A stretch of 6,150 nt of DNA from an uncultured Lachnoanaerobaculum sp. (GCA_938041725.1 CALISX010000145.1:1-6150), one strand, 5' to 3'; shown: positions 1-6,150, counted from the stretch's first letter. Made by a program: numbers and translations. The notes: a model not told the origin generated them from the sequence alone.

Positions 1-111
1 ACAGGTATGAGCAAGCAGGGCGACAGCCCGGATTGCGAATACCTGTCAGCAGCACGCAAGCTGCCTCGCAGCGCAGTGCTGCGCAGACTTATACTTATTA
101 CAAACCTCCCC
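1..111. repeat. Modular structured repeat, copy 1 (may extend left of the window)
   Basis: This is a GC-rich, non-coding block with the same three-part layout as copy 2 at 174-269: a left arm ACAGGTA, a central 33-base segment at 34-66 that is identical at 214-246, and a right arm CAAACCTCCCC at 101-111. Positions 31-70 and 211-250 agree at 38 of 40 bases. Two hairpins can be drawn. In the first, ACAGGTAT (1-8) pairs with ATACCTGT (39-46), GCAA (11-14) with TTGC (33-36) and GGGC (18-21) with GCCC (26-29), leaving a GACA loop. In the second, GCAGCAC (49-55) pairs with GTGCTGC (76-82) and GCTGC (60-64) with GCAGC (68-72). The 64-codon reading frame here (7-201) matches no family I know and has no good ribosome binding site, so I read it as chance. 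The repeat family is not one I can name. Confidence 0.7.
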
Positions 112-171
112 GGACGGCGGAAATGTAGATGGGCGTGCTTGCATGCACAGATACATTTCCATCGGACGGGA
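107..171. other. Long imperfect hairpin between the two repeat copies
   Basis: GGAAATGTA (119-127) is perfectly complementary to TACATTTCC (152-160). Inside it GCGTGC (133-138) faces GCATGC (141-146) with one G-T wobble, although the innermost pairs must open to form a loop. Outside it TCCC (107-110) can pair with GGGA (168-171). The hairpin sits between the repeat copies and lies about 120-190 bases downstream of the last gene of the operon. No run of T follows it on either strand, so it is not a classical intrinsic terminator. It could be part of the repeat family or a transcript 3'-end structure. Confidence 0.6.
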
Positions 172-173
172 CA

Positions 174-269
174 ACAGGTAGAGCCAAAGTGGCGCCTTTA
201 AGCGGCACGAGAATGCGAATACCTGTCAGCAGCACGCAAGCTGCCTTGCACTCCCTGTCAAACCTCCCC
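174..269. repeat. Modular structured repeat, copy 2
   Basis: This is the second, shorter copy of the element at 1-111: left arm ACAGGTA (174-180), central 33 bases identical to copy 1 (214-246), right arm CAAACCTCCCC (259-269). Left arm and TACCTGT (220-226) can pair as in copy 1. The segment between them differs and has its own small inverted repeat, AAAG (186-189) with CTTT (196-199) around GGCGCC. The stretch between core and right arm is only 8 bases, against 30 in copy 1, so the second hairpin of copy 1 is missing. It ends 23 bases beyond the stop codon of the ATP-grasp gene. Confidence 0.7.
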
Positions 270-292
270 TTGGTCTATCGACTCTCATCTCT

Positions 293-1195
293 CTATAAAA
301 CAAGCTGATCCCCAAGGATTCTCTCATATTTCCTGGGAACAAGCTCCATTCTTCCTGCGCTGGGAGTAAATGTAAATTCCGAAAAATATATCTCATCATT
401 AATCTGATATAAATCTACTCTCAAAAACCTGTGCCCTTTGGCAAAGAAACGAGCCAGCTCAACCATTTCGTCAAAGCGGGAGGGTTTTTCCGGCAGTTCT
501 TTCAAACCCTGATAATCAGTACGCCTAAAGGGGGCTAATTTCCAATCCAGATCCACAAAGCTGATTCTTCGATCCCCCCCTGCAAAACCAAACCCTGTGG
601 CTACATACAGGTATTTCGGCTCTCCATTAAAGCAGTAAAACTTATGATCCACCAATCCCACGCCAGTAGTATCCTTATCGTCCTTCATCAGTTTTTCTGC
701 AATAATTCTTGGTTTCACATTCTTATAGGGCCATTCTCTATGCAAATAAAAGTAATTTGTTTTCAAAAACTTCGTAAATGATTTATCCAGCATCTCCTTA
801 TCCAGCTTTGATTTATCTTTACAGATCAGGATTCCTCCGCTGTTATGGGTGCATTTTAAAACAAACTGATTCGGAAGACTGTCAAAATCAATGTCTTTCA
901 CACGGTCCCAAACCCCCAGAGTGGGAATAACATGTTCCTGGCCTATCAAAGATGCCACATACTTCTTAACTGCATACTTGTCAACCATTGTTGTATACAG
1001 ATCTTGCCTGTCATACAGCTTCAGCCAATTCAGCTTTTCGTCAAAAGTTTTTGGATTTTTTAAATCCAGGGTATTTCCAGTTAAATAATAATAGGATAGC
1101 TTTAAATACAATGCATCCGGCATCCAATTAAGCATATTCTTATATTTCAGTCTTCTGAAAACTCTTCCCAGTAAACTTATTTTCTTATTTCTCAT
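293..1195 (-). CDS. TupA-like ATP-grasp protein of polysaccharide biosynthesis
   Basis: This 300-residue cytoplasmic protein resembles the TupA-like ATP-grasp family (Pfam ATPgrasp_TupA). The family is named after teichuronopeptide synthesis and is common in capsule and exopolysaccharide clusters. ATP-grasp enzymes ligate a carboxylate to an amine or similar nucleophile through an acyl-phosphate, so the probable role is adding an amino acid or acidic group to the glycan; the substrate cannot be read here. Visible motifs are the N-terminal NPKTFDEKLNWLK (47-59), the nucleotide-binding strand and loop QFVLKCTHNSGG (110-121), RIIAEKLM (163-170), DHKFYCFNGEPKYLYV (183-198) and the C-terminal metal site FLRVDLYQINDEIYFSEFTF (257-276), with D261, E268 and E273 as candidate ligands. 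Length is normal for the family and the frame is intact. ATG at 1195 follows GAGGGA with 9 bases between. It starts 14 bases after the glycosyltransferase stop, so it is the last gene of the operon. Family confident, substrate unknown. Confidence 0.88.
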   Translation of the reverse strand: MRNKKISLLGRVFRRLKYKNMLNWMPDALYLKLSYYYLTGNTLDLKNPKTFDEKLNWLKLYDRQDLYTTMVDKYAVKKYVASLIGQEHVIPTLGVWDRVKDIDFDSLPNQFVLKCTHNSGGILICKDKSKLDKEMLDKSFTKFLKTNYFYLHREWPYKNVKPRIIAEKLMKDDKDTTGVGLVDHKFYCFNGEPKYLYVATGFGFAGGDRRISFVDLDWKLAPFRRTDYQGLKELPEKPSRFDEMVELARFFAKGHRFLRVDLYQINDEIYFSEFTFTPSAGRMELVPRKYERILGDQLVL

Positions 1196-1209
1196 ACCGC
1201 TCGTTCCCT

Positions 1210-2382
1210 CTATTTTTGCAAATCTTTAAGCGCTTGTTCTAATCCTCTGCTCCAATTATGGTAATCAAACCTCTGCTGTACACAGGATACTGCATTCGAA
1301 GAATAGGTTTGATAGGTCTCTTGGCTTAAGTTAATCGCAGCAGACAATACCTTCTTACAGGACTCTATATTATGTTCTTTCACAAAGAAGCTGTTTACTC
1401 CGTCTCTCAGGTAGTACCTTGTATAATCCCCCACCTCTGAGGCCAGAGGGACAATACCGAAGTTCATGGTTTCAGGCACCTTGCTTGGAAAATTGGCCTT
1501 TGTCATCTGACAAGCCTCACGTATGAGCAAGAGATAGTGCATTTTTTGGTATAAAGCCACAAGTTCACTGTACTCCATCCAGCTGTGAATAATCCCATGC
1601 TGTTGAAAAATGTGCCACTCCTCCTCAGACAAGGCTGCACGAACCTTCTCCTCTTTTATACCGCAAAGATGCAGTTCACTTCTGTCCAGATCGGATTTTT
1701 CCAAGGCGCAGTAGGCCTTCAGCATCATAGAAAGAGAATCCTTTTCCTTCCCATTCGCCGGAATAATAATCCGATACTTTGAAAATTCCTTTTCTTCCCT
1801 TTTAAACTCGGAGCAGTCTGCCAGAATCGGTATCAAAAATGTATTGCATCCCAGTTTTTTATAATACTTCTCAATAAATGTACTGATGGGAAGAATCAAA
1901 TCAAATCTTGAAAAATACCGATTTGTAATCTCATAGTAGATTCGATATTCTCTTTCGGCATTTTTTACATCAAATTCCTTCCTGCCAAAGAGTTCCAGCA
2001 CAGCTCCTATTAACTTAAATCCTATATGGTCCCTTAATTTCAATAAGCCTTTCAAAAAGAAACGATTACTCCTAAAGACCAGTACATAGTCCTTGGAATC
2101 GATATGCATTTTCTTTAAAGTACGGATCCTGTCTCCAGAAAAACCGGTTCTTCCCTGAATGAATCGAACCACACGGTTCTTTCCAGGCTCGACCCTTATG
2201 ATGTCCAACCCCTTATATTCCACCTGTTGATGCTCTGAAGATATAACCTCTTGATTCAATTGTGAAATAATATAAGGCTGCATCCCCGCCTCCTTGATGC
2301 AAAAAGCCAGATACTGTATGTAATTGGAATTTGCTCCAGACCGTGGAAATGTTCCATCAGAAAAGATAAAAACCCTATTCAA
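1210..2382 (-). CDS. Glycosyltransferase, GT4-like (GT-B fold)
   Basis: I read this as a 390-residue glycosyltransferase that moves a sugar from a nucleotide donor to the lipid-linked repeat unit at the inner face of the membrane. The N-terminus (FIFSDGTFPRSGANSNYIQY, 5-24) has the glycine-containing loop after the first strand typical of GT-B enzymes. DLILPISTFIEKYY (161-174) matches the domain-linker region. The C-terminal donor-binding region is FPSKVPETMNFGIVPLASEV (298-317), with E304 in the place of the conserved glutamate of GT4 enzymes, followed by GDYTRYYLRDGVNSFFV (318-334). The open frame extends upstream to 2499, but that part lies inside the acyltransferase gene. The TTG at 2380-2382 has a perfect AAGGAGG 6 bases before it and begins exactly at the expected first strand, so I chose it. 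The start is 19 bases after the acyltransferase stop. Sugar and linkage cannot be inferred; the sequence is divergent from the textbook members. Confidence 0.85.
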   Translation of the reverse strand: MNRVFIFSDGTFPRSGANSNYIQYLAFCIKEAGMQPYIISQLNQEVISSEHQQVEYKGLDIIRVEPGKNRVVRFIQGRTGFSGDRIRTLKKMHIDSKDYVLVFRSNRFFLKGLLKLRDHIGFKLIGAVLELFGRKEFDVKNAEREYRIYYEITNRYFSRFDLILPISTFIEKYYKKLGCNTFLIPILADCSEFKREEKEFSKYRIIIPANGKEKDSLSMMLKAYCALEKSDLDRSELHLCGIKEEKVRAALSEEEWHIFQQHGIIHSWMEYSELVALYQKMHYLLLIREACQMTKANFPSKVPETMNFGIVPLASEVGDYTRYYLRDGVNSFFVKEHNIESCKKVLSAAINLSQETYQTYSSNAVSCVQQRFDYHNWSRGLEQALKDLQK

Positions 2383-2388
2383 CCCTAA

Positions 2389-2395
2389 CCTCCTT
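2389..2395 (-). promoter_or_regulatory. Ribosome binding site fixing a TTG start
   Basis: AAGGAGG on the minus strand lies 6 bases before the TTG at 2380-2382 and just after the acyltransferase stop TGA (2402-2404). It is the strongest Shine-Dalgarno match in this stretch and decides the glycosyltransferase start in favour of TTG over the upstream ATG at 2499, which would overlap the preceding gene by 98 bases. Confidence 0.85.
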
Positions 2396-2401
2396 CTATA
2401 A

Positions 2402-3061
2402 TCAGCCAACCCCCGGCATTGTGGCGCCGCCTCCCGGCATGGGGATTTTTTTAATAAATCTGGCGGGATTCCCTGCCCAAATCTCACCTTCTGGAACATG
2501 GCCGGTTACTACAGAACCTGCTCCTATAATGGCGTTTTTTCCTATAAAGCTTCCTTTCAGAATATAGCTTCCTCCGCCAATAAAAGCACCATCCTCTATA
2601 ACAATAGGTTTTGATACTGTTTTTGTGTCATCTCGATACTGTCCCACTCTGTCCTGTACATTCATGGGATGAAAATCCGTATCATATATCTTGCAGTCTG
2701 CGCCTATCATGACATAGCTTCCAATGCTGATGTCCCTTTGGCAAGTGATTGCCGTATTGGAAATGCCCGTAAAATCTCCTATCTTTAATCTTGCATTTTT
2801 GGAAATTTGAATATATATCTTATCAATTCCCCCTATTGGATTTGCCCAGGAGGCTGAATTAAAAGTTACATTGTTTCCAATCTCCAATGTCCCCCTATTG
2901 TCTAAAAACAATTTTCCTCGTATGCGAAATTTGTCTCCATAACTTACACCCATGGCTCGTAAAAATACTTTCGTACAAAATGTATTCCAAGTTAACCGGA
3001 GGGCTAAGAAATGAAATCTTATCTTATAATATATCTTGTATAAAAGCTTACCAGAGCCCAT
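2402..3061 (-). CDS. Hexapeptide-repeat O-acyltransferase (left-handed beta-helix)
   Basis: This 219-residue protein is a sugar O-acyltransferase of the maltose/galactoside (LacA/WbbJ-like) type, which usually moves acetyl from acetyl-CoA to a sugar hydroxyl in the cytoplasm. Hexapeptide-repeat turns run from about residue 58 (LEIGNNVTF) through LKIGDFTGI (92-100), ISIGSYVMIGADCKI (111-125) and AFIGGGSYILKGSFIGKNAI (159-178). The catalytic-type motif DTDFHP (127-132) supplies H131, and the usual closing segment VPEGEIWAGNPARFIKKI (189-206) is present. An in-frame ATG upstream at 3139 lies inside the flippase gene. The ATG at 3061 follows GAGG with 8 bases between and is just past the flippase stop (3064-3066), so it is preferred. 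The last 13 residues (PMPGGGATMPGVG) are unlike the family ending, GC-rich and internally repeated; they may be a late extension. Acyl group and target sugar are unknown. Confidence 0.88.
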   Translation of the reverse strand: MGSGKLLYKIYYKIRFHFLALRLTWNTFCTKVFLRAMGVSYGDKFRIRGKLFLDNRGTLEIGNNVTFNSASWANPIGGIDKIYIQISKNARLKIGDFTGISNTAITCQRDISIGSYVMIGADCKIYDTDFHPMNVQDRVGQYRDDTKTVSKPIVIEDGAFIGGGSYILKGSFIGKNAIIGAGSVVTGHVPEGEIWAGNPARFIKKIPMPGGGATMPGVG

Positions 3062-3063
3062 CC

Positions 3064-4519
3064 CTATTTCCTCTTTATCATTTTCATCTTCTCTATAAAT
3101 ACCTTTCGATATTTTAAGCCAATCCCCACAACTATACAAACAATGGCATATCTAAGCAGCAAGGTCCCATACAGGGGTACACAGGCAATACTAAGTATAA
3201 TCAGAGAGGCGGATATCATAATCAAAAGCTTTGTATCATAAATAAATCCTTCTTCTGCCCCTCTTTCCCTGCGCTCCGTCCAACGGCCCACAACCATCTG
3301 TATCACTGCTAAAACAATATACGCAAATAAAGTGGTATAGGATGCAGCCTGATAGCCGTAGATGGGAATCATAATATAGTTTAAAGCTACATTTAATGCA
3401 GCTGCAGCAACAGATGAAATCATGATATACTGGGTCTTTTTATAAAACAAAAGTACATTGGAATGCATATTACCCACTGCAGTCAAAAACATTCCTGCTG
3501 CCATCGGAGGCATCAAATACACCTTTGGGTGCCAGTATACCCACAATTTCCGGCGCCACAATGGTCATCAGCAGGGCTATGCAGGCATATAGAAGCAGGA
3601 TGTAATTTGCTGCATTCTTAACCTGCCTTCTTCCCTCTTTCTCATCCATATTTTGAAATAAATAGGGAACAAAAGAAGTGTTAATAGATCCCCAAACAAT
3701 CAGCGACAGGGAGCTTACATTGGATAAGGTTCCGTAAATGCCAACTTCGCTGGTCCCCACCATTTTTCCAATCATCGTTCTGTCTGATACATTCAGCACC
3801 TGGGTCGCAAAACTGTTTGCAATCATAGGAAGACTAAGCTTCAAAGAAAAGGCCCAATACTCCTTGTTGTAAAATGTTTTTCCCTTGATAAAAATACTAA
3901 AAAATAAAATTCCTGCTATGGCATACACCACAGCATAATTGGAAAACATTCTCACATAGACGATCTGCTGGATCCCATAATGTCTTGCCAGCAATACTGC
4001 TGCAACCGATATTAAGGTGGCGCCTGCTGCTGTTCCCAAAGACACCTTGACCACTGCATCATATTTGAGGGCATATCTTTGTGCAGAAAGCCAAAACTCC
4101 CGTGCCGGATCCAGGAAAAAGCCCAGAATCATAAGCAGCACTAGGGGCGTCGACAGTTCCAATACCCCATTCCAAAACTGCATATTACACAAGTAAATGA
4201 TAAGCACCAAGCTTGAGGTAAGGGTTGTAATTGTAAGCACAGAAGAGGCATATTCCCGCCTGGTATCCTTATACTCCTTCATGGCCACCATAAAGCCTCC
4301 TGAAGTCAAAGCAAGACTGATAATTGTAATCAGCATGGACGCCCATGAATGGTAGATATTGACAACACCGATTTCAGCTGTGGTCATAATTCTTGTAAAA
4401 ATCGGAACTGTAATAATACTTAATCCCTTGGTTACAAGTCCTGCCATGGTATAAGCTATGGCGGCCTTGGCCGTCAGTGAGAGTCCCCTAAACTTCCCCA
4501 ACAATTTCTTGATAATCAT
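3064..4519 (-). pseudogene. Wzx-like polysaccharide flippase, split by a frame break near 3521-3530
   Basis: This is a multi-spanning membrane protein of the polysaccharide transport (PST/MATE-like) family that flips lipid-linked repeat units outward. The first frame starts at ATG 4519 (other in-frame ATG 4576 lies deeper in the polymerase gene) and carries the typical N-terminus AIAYTMAGLVTKGLSIITVP and the motif DRTMIGKMVG, then VAPEIVGILAP. There it runs into 17 unrelated residues and a stop at 3470. The next base frame resumes with KVYLMPPMAAGMFLTAVGN, FYKKTQYIMISSVAAAALNV and IMIPIYGYQAASYTTL and ends at 3064. Both halves align end to end with ordinary flippases and together give about 484 residues, a normal length. 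Family members usually carry about five or six more residues (of the type PEYYEA) between the ILAP and YxxPP motifs, so a deletion of about 14 bases fits better than a single-base error. It overlaps the polymerase gene by 32 bases. Functional only if the break is an artefact or is reversible. Confidence 0.85.
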
Positions 4520-5727
4520 CTTCCATATCCTTGCTAATATATTCCGTACCCGGCAATACGGAGTGTTTTCCTGCAAACATCAAAAATAAGGCTGTAGAAA
4601 TAGACCAGTCGTATCTGAGATACACGGCCAGTCCTCCCATGGCAAGTAGAAATGCAATTACCACAAGTTTTGCACCCCAATAGCTTCTCCCCTGGCCTGG
4701 ATCTTTGATCCTTCCCACGGATACTCCCAATGTTCTAAATAAAAACCACAATAATGGCACCAGGTGAAAGCACCCGTAATGAAATGCCTCGAATATAAAC
4801 TGATTATCAAAATATCGATACTCTATTTCTCCAAAGAAATAAGAGGCATTCATCCCTGCGCCAAATAACAGCTTCCAGGCCTCTATCTGACTGAAAAAAT
4901 CCTGAAACTGCCCGCTTCTGGTATCCTCCTCCACCCTTTCCAGCAAGGGCGTCATGATGTCTACTACAGAAGGTCCTGCAAAAAGCAGCAGGCAGAAGAT
5001 TCCTAGAGCAAGTCCTATCATTGTGAGAATTCTCCCTCTAAGATTATAGGCTATAACTAGATATCCTGCCAATAAAAGAACACTTTGTATGAGCCAGCTT
5101 CTGGATACAATCAGCATACTGCATATGACAGCCAAAAAGATCAGTCCGATTTTCAGGCACCTTTCCTTACCTCCTACCCCTTCCTTTAAGTCACTAAAAA
5201 GATAAACCCATAGAGAAACCATCCCCATACCCAGACTTCCCTTGGCCGGCATACTTAAAACACGATTGCCCCACCCTACTGAGGTATAAAAATCAAAAGC
5301 CGAGTAAAGGCTCAGGGAAAAGCAGGGACACATGCTTCAAATGCTTCGAGAGACTCTCCTCCTTGCCCAGAATAAAGAACAGGGGCAAAAGACAGGGTGT
5401 GGTGGGAATACCGCCAAACAATACTTCCATGCCTGCCTTTTCATATTCCACGATGCTCCAAAAGGCAAAGGCAAAAATACAAAGCAAAGCCCAAACCAAG
5501 TCTTTTCTTCTTAGCAGGAACTTGAAGTTATACAAAAGCAGAACAAACAAAAGTTCAATGGCAATGGTTGGAATGCCATAGTTATTTCCTGCTGGCTGAT
5601 AGGAATAGAAATTTGCATAACGCAGCACCCATGTGCCGCCAATGGAGGAAATCAACATTCTAATCAAAAATAAAAACGCTGCTGTATACAATAATACTGC
5701 ATTCACTTTATTTCTTGAAAGGACCAT
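4488..5727 (-). pseudogene. Wzy-like polysaccharide polymerase, split by a +1 frame change near 5315-5321
   Basis: I read this as an O-antigen/capsule polymerase-type membrane protein that joins repeat units on the outer face. The first frame starts at ATG 5727 after GGGAGGG (4 bases between) and codes for several hydrophobic helices (about 9-28, 54-70, 78-92, 104-119), then leaves the pattern after KHLKHVSLLF and stops at 5293. The second frame takes over with SLYSAFDFYTSVGWGNRV and runs to 4488. It has more helices, and a large loop with TRSGQFQDFF and LFGAGMNAS, YRYFDNQFIFEAFHYG, typical of the polymerase/ligase superfamily. Removing one base from the TTTT-CCC run (5315-5321) joins the halves into about 412 residues with a continuous helix, SLLFLSLYSAFDFY. 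A one-base gain in paired homopolymer runs can be a sequencing error, a phase-variable site or a true mutation. Sequence alone identifies this family weakly, but topology, the loop and the place beside the flippase agree. Confidence 0.78.
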
Positions 5728-5738
5728 GGCACCCTCCC

Positions 5739-5790
5739 TTATTTCAGCACTTGTTCTTCAAAAAGATCCACAACCTTGCTGGTTTCAAAT
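5739..5790 (-). pseudogene. C-terminal remnant of the preceding operon gene, probably a glycosyltransferase
   Basis: A reading frame ending in TAA at 5739-5741 encodes FETSKVVDLFEEQVLK. It sits immediately before the polymerase ribosome binding site, with the normal tight operon spacing (11 bases from stop to ATG). The composition matches the operon rather than the AT-rich block beyond. The pattern F-x-x-x-K-V-V-x-x-F-E-E is the kind of ending common in GT-B glycosyltransferases (…W/T-x-K-V-V-D-x-F-E). The frame can be read a little further up into the AT-rich block (KKIQKK) but loses similarity there, and it hits stops in another 60 bases. The stretch is too short to prove a family; its position and codon use argue that it is the tail of a gene whose body is missing. 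Confidence 0.5.
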
Positions 5791-6081
5791 TTTTTCTGAA
5801 TTTTTTTTACCAGAACTAAATTTTTTCTCCAAAAATAATCCAAAATTTTTTAATTTCAAATTAATATCAATAATTTGACCAATTATCGAACCAATTATCA
5901 AATAAATCAAAACAATGATATCACGCTTTGAATTTATCGTACTTTTCACACCGACAATTACTATAAACAGCCCAGCACATTCCATAATTATATTTTTCAT
6001 ATCTTCTTTAAACTTGTGACCGATAAAAAATCCAATTAAGCTTCCAAGAATAATTGCAGCGCAATTTACCAAATTTCCCAA
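5785..6081 (-). pseudogene. DUF554 (YqgA-like) membrane protein, N-terminal fragment
   Basis: The 98 residues match the N-terminal part of the DUF554 family, small membrane proteins of about 220-240 residues with no settled function. Visible are GNLVNCAAIILGSLIGFFIG (2-21), the segment MKNIIMECAGLFIVIVGVKS (28-47), IIVLIYLIIGSIIGQIIDIN (55-74) and LKNFGLFLEKKFSSGKK (77-93). In the family this is normally followed by a glycine-rich second half (of the type SEGFVTASLLFCVGAM), which is absent: the frame hits TGA at 5785 right where G+C changes. The start is TTG at 6079-6081 with GAGGTGA upstream. The AT content (about 25% G+C) and lysine- and isoleucine-rich codon use differ sharply from the polysaccharide genes, recalling fusobacteria or low-GC clostridia. 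It has no functional link to the operon and most likely came with a different DNA segment. Confidence 0.8.
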
Positions 6082-6085
6082 AAAA

Positions 6086-6092
6086 TCACCTC
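6086..6092 (-). promoter_or_regulatory. Ribosome binding site of the DUF554 fragment, fixing a TTG start
   Basis: GAGGTGA on the minus strand, 4 bases before TTG (6079-6081), is a near-perfect Shine-Dalgarno match. The ATG overlapping it (in GAATGAGG) runs into TGA after two codons, so TTG is the only reasonable start. It also shows that this gene had its own translation signal and was not fused to an upstream frame. Confidence 0.75.
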
Positions 6093-6150
6093 ATTCAAAA
6101 ATTTTTAAAATCTCAAAATTCCTATTTTAAAATTATTTCAAAATCTCCAA
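6093..6150 (-). other. AT-rich 5' region of the DUF554 fragment
   Basis: These 58 bases have about 17% G+C and contain several A/T runs, for example TTTTAAAATA on the minus strand. Promoter-like hexamers such as TAAAAT are present but occur by chance in sequence this AT-rich, and no -35/-10 pair with normal spacing stands out. I see no coding region or hairpin here. Confidence 0.4.

Noticed and set aside
7..201. A 64-codon plus-strand reading frame in the repeat block
   Set aside because: It spans repeat and hairpin sequence, has no clear ribosome binding site, and the protein is basic, low in hydrophobic order and like no known family.
1..270. CRISPR array or integron attC sites in the repeat block
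   Set aside because: There are only two copies 180 bases apart with unequal internal parts, no regular spacers and no cas or integrase gene in the window.
200..292. Intrinsic terminator after the ATP-grasp gene
   Set aside because: Hairpins exist, but none is followed by a run of T on the minus strand.
891..3117. Plus-strand reading frames of 65-76 codons opposite the ATP-grasp, glycosyltransferase and acyltransferase genes (891-1088, 1585-1782, 2887-3117)
   Set aside because: They lie wholly or almost wholly inside well-supported minus-strand genes, lack ribosome binding sites and resemble no family.
3521..3530. Programmed frameshifting at CCCAAAGG in the flippase
   Set aside because: The shift needed is +1, while an X-XXY-YYZ site would give -1, and residues normal for the family seem to be missing, which frameshifting would not explain.
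2417..3563. A 13-base inverted match, CGGCGCCACAATG, between 2417-2429 (minus) and 3551-3563 (plus)
   Set aside because: One such match is not surprising by chance in 6 kb; neither site has other repeat features.
5310..5325. Programmed +1 ribosomal frameshifting at CCCTGA in the polymerase
   Set aside because: CCC-TGA is not in the incoming frame, which reads TTC-CCT-GAG, so the known CCC-stop mechanism does not apply. No stimulatory structure is apparent.
5332..5878. Plus-strand frames of 60-81 codons over the polymerase start and the junction
   Set aside because: They are shadows of the polymerase and DUF554 frames; low complexity and no translation signals.

Overview
The window holds the distal part of a surface-polysaccharide (capsule or exopolysaccharide) operon from a Gram-positive, Clostridia-like bacterium. 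All genes lie on the minus strand, so transcription runs from high to low coordinates. The evidence is the tight gene packing, purine-rich AGGAGG-type ribosome binding sites, a TTG start and the protein families. Lachnospiraceae or a relative is a guess from style only; no ribosomal RNA or marker gene is present.

Layout in transcription order: (a) 5785-6150, a very AT-rich block (about 25% G+C by hand count) with the N-terminal 98 residues of a DUF554 membrane protein, cut off abruptly; (b) 5739 to about 5790, what looks like the last 16 or so codons of a lost upstream gene, probably a glycosyltransferase; (c) 4488-5727, a Wzy-like polymerase split by a one-base frame change near 5315-5321; (d) 3064-4519, a Wzx-like flippase split by a frame change near 3521-3530 that looks like a short deletion; (e) 2402-3061, a hexapeptide-repeat acyltransferase; (f) 1210-2382, a GT4-like glycosyltransferase with a TTG start; (g) 293-1195, a TupA-like ATP-grasp protein; (h) 1-292, a non-coding, GC-richer block with two copies of a modular repeat and strong hairpins.

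The genes fit a Wzx/Wzy pathway. A glycosyltransferase adds a sugar to the lipid-linked repeat unit, the acyltransferase O-acylates it, the ATP-grasp protein may add an amino acid or acidic residue, the flippase moves the unit across the membrane and the polymerase joins units outside. As written, flippase and polymerase are both broken and the upstream glycosyltransferase is reduced to a tail. The locus is therefore decaying, switched off by frame changes, or affected by sequencing and assembly errors. The composition jump at about 5790 suggests that two unrelated DNA segments were joined there, by recombination or by assembly.

I found no CRISPR array, tRNA, rRNA, transposase or clearly new defence-type system. 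The items most worth a second look are the junction at about 5790, the two frame breaks and the repeat block at 1-270.
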